Positions 58,050 to 64,000 of a stretch of DNA of 64,000 bases are shown here, piece by piece; position 1 is the stretch's first letter, and each line of letters begins with the position of its first letter. Under the pieces are notes generated by a model. That model was not told the DNA's origin. It saw nothing but the letters and a program-made list of their open reading frames with translations, and ran no database searches. The stretch comes from Patiria miniata (Eukaryota > Echinodermata > Asteroidea > Valvatida > Asterinidae): assembly GCF_015706575.1 (NCBI RefSeq), contig NW_024037072.1, positions 3,043,001-3,107,000 on the forward strand, written 5' to 3'. Position numbers and translations under genes: made by a program.

Positions 58050-58967
58050 TTATATAATGGTTTCGGTATTTTGCTGGTCTTCGTTACCATTAACCGTTTC
58101 TTTCAGTTCTTGATTTTGAAGCACACGGCGACAGAACAGTGCTTTGAAGCCCTGCCTGAAACCATCCAAACGCCACCAGTAGATTAGCGGGTTGATAGCT
58201 GGAGACAGACAATAAACACAAGCGGCAATCGTGTTGTAGTTATTGAAGGTATCGTTGGAGATTGTGCTCTGACCAGTTTCGATGAAATACTCCATTATCT
58301 GGCCGATGTGGTAAGGGATCCAACAAATGAATGATGTCACAAGAATGATGGAGAAAGTGACCAACAGGCGACGGGTCTGAAGAACACGAGGGGCGGCCTG
58401 ATCTTTGTTATCGGTGCAGACAACTGGGCTAGATGGAACCGTGGGAATATAGCTCTTGATCTTTCTGAAGACGAAGAAGTACAGCACAGCGGTCACGATC
58501 CACACAACGAGTACTAACGGAGATCTGAACCACGCTGATAGAATCAAGCGAACCTCGTCAGATGCCACCAAGGTTACCGGCAAGTGAAGTGCGAGGGAGA
58601 AACACCAAAGGAGAAGGCAAACCACTACCAGGCGGCATCGCGTCACCAACGCATCATAGCGAGAGGGCGGCGAGATCGTCAGTGCCAGGTAGCGGTGCAC
58701 AGCCACTGCTAAAATCATCAGCACGGAAACGAGGAAACTCGAATGGAGAAGGGCAGAAAGAACTCGTGCCTGTTTTAGGGAGTAGGCAATCAGCATCGAA
58801 GCAAACGCCAGGTCGGCCAGGGCGAGATTGAAGACGAAGGCGAAGTACTTGATGCGGAGATGGCTGGTTTTGGCTAACACCACCATCACCAGTAGATTCT
58901 CCAACACAGCCAGGCCTGATATCACAGCTCCAGAATATGTGATTACAGTGATTATGGCAGAACCCAT
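58050..58967 (-). CDS. GPCR9: class A rhodopsin-like receptor, 305 aa
   Basis: A seven-transmembrane receptor with LENLLV, LALADL, HRYLAL (HRY subgroup with genes 2 and 3), CWIP and NPLIY. Loop 3 is intermediate: SYIPTVPSSPVV, with the SY of one type and the SSPVV of the other. TM7 begins NTIAACVYC, as in GPCR4. The short tail ends NTETII. RRVLQ follows helix 8. The ATG lies 10 nt past the conserved acceptor (minus strand aatttgtgcag, exon from 58977). Upstream of about 59060 the leader module is replaced by the TGACGTCA-rich repeat. No TM3/ECL2 cysteine pair. The ligand is unknown. Confidence 0.9.
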   Translation of the reverse strand: MGSAIITVITYSGAVISGLAVLENLLVMVVLAKTSHLRIKYFAFVFNLALADLAFASMLIAYSLKQARVLSALLHSSFLVSVLMILAVAVHRYLALTISPPSRYDALVTRCRLVVVCLLLWCFSLALHLPVTLVASDEVRLILSAWFRSPLVLVVWIVTAVLYFFVFRKIKSYIPTVPSSPVVCTDNKDQAAPRVLQTRRLLVTFSIILVTSFICWIPYHIGQIMEYFIETGQSTISNDTFNNYNTIAACVYCLSPAINPLIYWWRLDGFRQGFKALFCRRVLQNQELKETVNGNEDQQNTETII

Positions 58968-59079
58968 TGTCGATTGCCTGCACAAATTAAAAAAAACATG
59001 ATCAACAACACCTTATAGCAATATTACAAATATATAATTAATGGCGTATAAAACGGAACTTGTCACGTCTTGTCACATG

Positions 59080-59285
59080 TCACGTCACTTCAAGTTTCAT
59101 TTATAACACATCCCGGTCTAGGTACATACCAACGTTCAACTCAATCGGACCTGTAGCTCAAATTACAATGCACTTTCGGTTTTAACCAGAAGGGTCACGT
59201 GATTTGGCACGTTATAAGCTTTCTGGTAATGACGTCACGATGACGTCATCAAGTATCAGATTACAAGCAACCAAAGAGTTTTTAT
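59080..59285. repeat. TGACGTCA-rich repeat family, copy 3
   Basis: It contains cccggtctaggtacatacca (about 59112), and TGACGTCA at 59230-59237 and 59241-59248. Its right part (caagtatcagattacaagca) is the reverse complement of 12332-12357, so copies differ in arrangement. It abuts the GPCR9 upstream region. Confidence 0.7.
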
Positions 59286-59289
59286 TCAA

Positions 59290-60720
59290 TTTTTGATTAA
59301 ACTGTCTGGAGTATTGGATTATTTCAAAATGCATTTTCCGACCTAAAGTAGGCTTCTCTGAATCCGAATGACACCTGCAGCTTCAGTTAATGTTTGAAAG
59401 TTGTTCAATGTGGAAAATTCAATTTTCTAACACGGGTTATGTTTTGACCGAGTCAAATTTACCCCAGCCCCTATCCCTCCATCAGGCGCATTGACGTGCA
59501 TAAAGGCATACTTCCAGGAGATTAGGCTCCGTGGATAACGGGTGATACTGAGACTAGAGAGAGGTGTGGCAGAACGATTTTGATCGTCAGAGATATAACA
59601 TCAAGAGTGTGAGCTGAGAAATTGTGTATGGTTGCCCGGTACCAACTTCCCTGAGATTCCTGAAGCAGCAGGTGACGATCGGCCGGTGAAATCCAGTCCC
59701 GGCCCGGCGCGATCAGATCGAAAAATTGGCAAAATCAGAGCCAATCGATCCTCAACAACCGGTCTTGATTTATTGCAACACTCAAGCCAGGACACACTTT
59801 TCCAAGATCTTTCCCAGTGAACATAACCGTAATTTGGCATTATTTTGTTGATTTAATAATTATGTTGAAATCCTGAAGATGATTTGTGACTTTGACTTTA
59901 GTAATAATTGAATTGCAATAATGAATTCTGATCATGAGATTCTGCCGATTAAGATTTATTGGAGAAATAATTGAATTATTGTTTAATTAATCCTGATCGT
60001 AAGACGATATATTAAAGCAGACATTGACTTATATGTGAATAATTGACATGAAACAAAGATTGTTGTGAAGGCAGCATTGTAGTTGTACCAATGTTGAAAG
60101 TGCTGGTTGTATTTTGTTACTTTCGCCCCGGAACTTGTATGGATTTGGTTAATTGTTTTGTTTAAACAACGCCTGAATAAATCTCCGTTATCTGATTGAT
60201 GGCTCGTCAATTCCACGTCATTGCACGGCGTGGCCGCCGCCGCACCACTACTGTACGGTGAATATAACTTCTATTGAATGATTTCAGTATGCCGGTGGTG
60301 GCGCTGTAACACGAATCAGATTCATCGCAGAATGGCAAATCGGAAGACAGTATGCGAGAATCTCCGTTTGTTCTCCTAACAGAAATATCGGAACTCAGCT
60401 GTTGTACAAGTTGTAAATATCAATTCGAGGTCTCTTGGTTCTTTCTTGGTTGTTCTCATTTACTTTTCTAGAAACTGGGGTCATTACTGTTAATAATAAT
60501 AAGTTTGAATTTGTTTAATGGCGACACCCAGATTTCTCCTAAAAAAACCTGCCATCTGTCTACGACATGGCTGTTTGATCAGAATGTTCCACACCAAAGA
60601 AACAAGTAGGCTGTATTCAGCCATGGGGGAAAAAGTGTCCTAAACTTCACAATCGAAACAAAAGAACACTAACAAAGGCTGTTCGGCAATTTGCCGAAAC
60701 AATGGGGCTAAAGGCTACAT
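59290..60720. other. Spacer, paralogous to 15050-15410 and 51430-52180
   Basis: No gene. The empty site for the telomere-like MITE lies near 59488-59510. 59920-60720 follows the GPCR8 upstream spacer. 59600-59840 shows nothing recognisable. Confidence 0.5.
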
Positions 60721-60723
60721 GCA

Positions 60724-61257
60724 CAGGGTGACACCCCCCAAAAAAATGCGACCCCAAAACAGTTGCCCTAGCCAAAAAAAGATGGGTGGATTTTTATGTT
60801 ATGGGTATCAGATTAAAGCTGCGAGCTTTTTCTTTTAAACACTGAAGTAATCATGAAAGTAGCACTTTGGGTTGCTGAGAAAAGGCCAATTATGTAAAGG
60901 AGTCATTTTCAGCCTGTATTTTACATGACAACATGTACACAGTAAGGGATTTTCACTGTACCTATTTGTGCATGTCCTAATCCTTGGCCTCAAACAACAC
61001 GGACCATAATATGCCAAGAGTACAAATTAATTTGAGTAAATGTTTCAGTTTGAAATATTTTGAACAGGATGAAAAATATGACTACCTTCACATAACTGGC
61101 ATTTTCTCAGCAACCTAAAGTACTAGTTTGATGATTCTTCAGTATTTGAAAGAAAAAGCTCTCAGCTTTAATCTGATACCCAAAACATAGAAATCCACCG
61201 ATCCCTATTTTTTAAAGGCAAATGTTTTAGGGATGCATTTCAAGTTGGGCCACCCTG
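60724..61257. mobile_element. Palindromic MITE with cagggtg ends
   Basis: The termini cagggtg and caccctg are followed by long imperfect inverted arms (gggtatcagattaaagct at about 60806 and agctttaatctgatacccaa at about 61164). The arms share ttgctgagaaaa and agcactttgggttgc-type text. The right flank is TA and the left is CA, so a TA target (mariner-like) is possible but not proven. Confidence 0.75.
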
Positions 61258-61259
61258 TA

Positions 61260-61700
61260 TTGCGTCACTCATTTCAAATCGTCCTATTGACTGCGAAGCG
61301 TGGACACTGCGAAGCGTAGACCTGATACATTTGTATAATATTGCAATAAATTAAATAGATTCGATACTGCCATACTTACAGAGTCATCTATCGGTCAAAT
61401 CCAGAAAGAAAAACACAGCCTCCTCCGTGATGATTGGTCAAAGAACTGGAAGAATCTGAAGCAGTGCGTTGCCTCACAATCCTGAACATCGAATACGTTT
61501 TAGCTCGAAGGGGGATCTGAAATTCATACTATTCTGTCTTAAAACCGAGCGGGGAATGGCATACTGATGGCATTTACTCGCATACAATGTGTACAAATTA
61601 GTTGCGGCAATCCGGTTCGCAGGTCTGAATAGCGTTCTTTCGTTTTAAATAACCCGCAAAATGTCGGCGATTCGGATTAAGAGGGCTCGCAACAAAGATG
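61260..61700 (-). repeat. Orphan receptor-upstream module
   Basis: Same module as at 15640, 21545 and 54760 (gatgattggtcaaagaactg, gaatacgttttagctcgaag). On the minus strand it precedes GPCR9 by about 2.3 kb. It may be the displaced leader region of GPCR9 or a relic of a lost unit. Confidence 0.5.
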
Positions 61701-64000
61701 GACCAATGAAATGCTGCATTCGTAAAGCCAACTTTCTGCGACTCGGACCTCATTGAACGAATTAAAAAGTGTCGGACGGAAAAGCCATTCAACCATACTG
61801 ATCTCTTATTGCCAAAAAGGCCCCCGCTAAGCCTCCCAGCACGGGCTCAATGTAAAGCAATTAACGGGCTTGCGGTAAAACCACTGGGAGCAAACCACTT
61901 ATTTCTTTTAGGGAACAACACACTTTCACCGGTTTAAGTTCGAATCATTGCGGACAGATTTTTACACGATTATAGTTTGTTTAGGGAGAAGATAAAATGC
62001 AGTTATAGCGACCATTTTCCCCCAAACCTAATCTTATTTTCCCTTCCTTCCATTCGTCTTTTGACTGCCCTCCCCTTATAGAAAGAAGAAAGTTTTCGAT
62101 GAAGGCACGTGCTATAGAACACAATCGAACAGATGACCGTTCGGGATGATTGACAGGTCAGAAAACCTCAACCATTTATACCAAGGGCGTCGCCAGGTTT
62201 TGTTCATCAAACGTCCGAATCTGATAATTCTTGACAGAGTTATGAGTAATTTTCCAAGAGAGGTCAATAATTATTGACCATGGGACCAAGTTTTCAATTT
62301 TAGGCATTGGGACGGGATCTACCCGATGTTCCCCACTATAGTCAGTGGGCTTATGGTCAAAAATGACCCCAATATGCAATTTCGGGTACATTCTTTGAAA
62401 CCCTCAGGATCACTAAAGGGTACTTCAAGAAGTTCAAAACCACTTGATGCCATTTTTTTCTGACCCTTTTGTGGGCGTGGCCACATTTGGACAGTTAACT
62501 CAAGTGCTACATCACAAGAAAAACATTTCCACAATTGTGCCTCTTTTGGGGGTGGGGCAACCTTTTAAAAAAGTGGGGGCACACGTTACTAACAGAAAAT
62601 CGACCTGTAACAGGCAATCTTGAGCTTTTTTGTTTCGTTTTTGTATTTGTTACAATCCCTTATAATTTGGTGTGGAAAACATGTTTACATGTCAACTCAT
62701 AAATTCTTTGGTTCCCATTTGGGGGGCGTGTCACACTTTTTTCATAAAAAGGGGGCATACGTGTATTCCAAAAGGAAGCTTGTGAGAGCCCTTATTGGAT
62801 TGATGGCACATTTTTTAAACTCTCAGAAAGATATGGACACCTCAACAATTGAAAATCTGCTCCACCCTACTTATCTCTCCCCCCCCCCCCATTGGCCATT
62901 AAAACGACAGCCTTTTTATAACATATCTTGCATTATTGTACACATACAAATTGACAAATAATCGATTTTGACAGACATTTATGTTTTGATATAAATCTCC
63001 ATAACTCAAACTTCAAGAGAGAGGACTCCAATTTGAGCTTAGCAGAGTTTTGAGTTAAGCAGGGTTGTATATCACTGTTATAGAAGGGATGTAGTCCTTG
63101 TTTGAGTTATCAACAGTTTGACATTTTGAGATTTCACTGTAGTATATTTTGTCCTGACAACAATGTTGACCTCGTTTTATTACACACAAACTGCAACAGC
63201 CTTTTTAACTTCAAATTTATTTATCTTCACTTCATTTATAAAAATGTTATTATTAAATGTAGTCCTCGGTCATTGGAAATAACGTTTGAAAATGACAAAG
63301 TTCATTATTAAGAGTAAAACTTATCAAACTTGGGTGACTTAGTGAATCCTTTATAAGTCACTTGTAATTGGGCAACATATTTGGCATTTAATATCCATGA
63401 CCTTATTTAGTAATAGAAAAGTGTGAGACTATGTTGTCAATAGTTTCAGAATCCAGATCTGGATGGATTACACAAGATTTGTTTCACTTAACAGTTTTAA
63501 ATATGGCATATCGCCATAAATGATTGGTGATGTACTTCAAGATTGGATATATCAAAAGGATTTGTAGCCACCGAGTAGAGAAACACATCTTAGGTTGAAA
63601 CTTTGATGAATATATTACCAATAGTTTCTGAAAACCCAATCCACATGAAGGCCCAGGCAGAAATCTAACCCTGCGATGAAAGGCGAGGAAAGTAACCAAT
63701 GAGCCAACCTGACTCCCCTAGCGCCAACCTGGCTCCCCAAAGATTCAAGAAAAGCGTGTGACTAGTTCAAATTATAAAAGTATTTTAATAACTACAAATC
63801 CTTTAGTTTAACATTCCAGCATGGTTTTTCCAAAGCGAAAAACTTAAAAGTTAGGCAAACCTCTTGACAGAGGCTTGGGATATCAAGTTTTCCTTCTGAT
63901 ATAACCAATCTTAAAGTATGGCACCAATTATATTAATGATACATATATTCAGTGATATGCCATATTTAAAACTGTGACACACAAAAAATGTTGTGTAATC
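61701..64000. other. Intergenic, no recognisable content
   Basis: 61701-61980 continues the spacer shared with 55141-55440. From 62000 on I see no gene, paralogous module or clear transposon ends. Two similar g-rich strings (ggggcaacctttt, gggggcatacgtg) near 62555 and 62750 are not enough for a call. A proline-run ORF at 62620-62961 is not supported. Confidence 0.45.

Noticed and set aside
62620-62961. 113-aa plus-strand ORF
   Set aside because: No domain, proline run from a poly-C tract, no conserved context.

Overview
The window looks like an echinoderm genome, most likely a sea urchin or a relative. It is AT-rich, carries many different transposon remnants, and contains a tandem array of short-tailed rhodopsin-class receptors of the kind known to have expanded in sea urchins. 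The species cannot be fixed from sequence alone. No ribosomal RNA gene, free-standing tRNA gene, CRISPR array or prokaryotic operon was seen, and the receptors are the only host protein genes I can support.

Nine class A (rhodopsin-like) GPCR loci lie head-to-tail on the minus strand: 2461-3378, 8776-9702, 20090-21016, 26670-27614, 32264-33208, 38516-39455 (frameshifted), 44995-45939, 49675-50592 and 58050-58967. I call them GPCR1 to GPCR9. Each has one coding exon for about 305-314 residues, seven hydrophobic segments, a CWxP motif in TM6 and NPLIY in TM7. All lack the canonical TM3/ECL2 cysteine pair, and the DRY motif has become NRY or HRY. Every copy keeps a good 3' splice acceptor exactly 10 nt before the chosen ATG. 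A conserved 5' splice donor lies further upstream in the five loci at 1, 4, 5, 6 and 7, which implies a spliced non-coding leader exon.

Region by region: 0-8 kb holds GPCR1 with its upstream region split by two foldback elements and a TTAA-flanked MITE. 8-19 kb holds GPCR2, inverted repeats, a TGACGTCA-rich repeat family and a decayed LINE. 19-25.9 kb holds GPCR3, a SINE, a hAT-like MITE and a minisatellite-armed foldback. 25.9-49.6 kb holds two copies of a roughly 11-kb block (GPCR4+5 and GPCR6+7). GPCR5 and GPCR7 differ by one residue, and GPCR8 follows the second copy. 50-57 kb is a nest of inverted-repeat elements. 57-62 kb holds GPCR9 and orphan promoter-side modules. 62-64 kb shows nothing recognisable.

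Because the receptor units are paralogous, several transposon insertions can be compared with an empty paralogous site in the same window, giving unusually exact ends and target-site duplications. The receptors probably act as plasma-membrane chemosensors or peptide/small-molecule receptors, but the ligand cannot be inferred.
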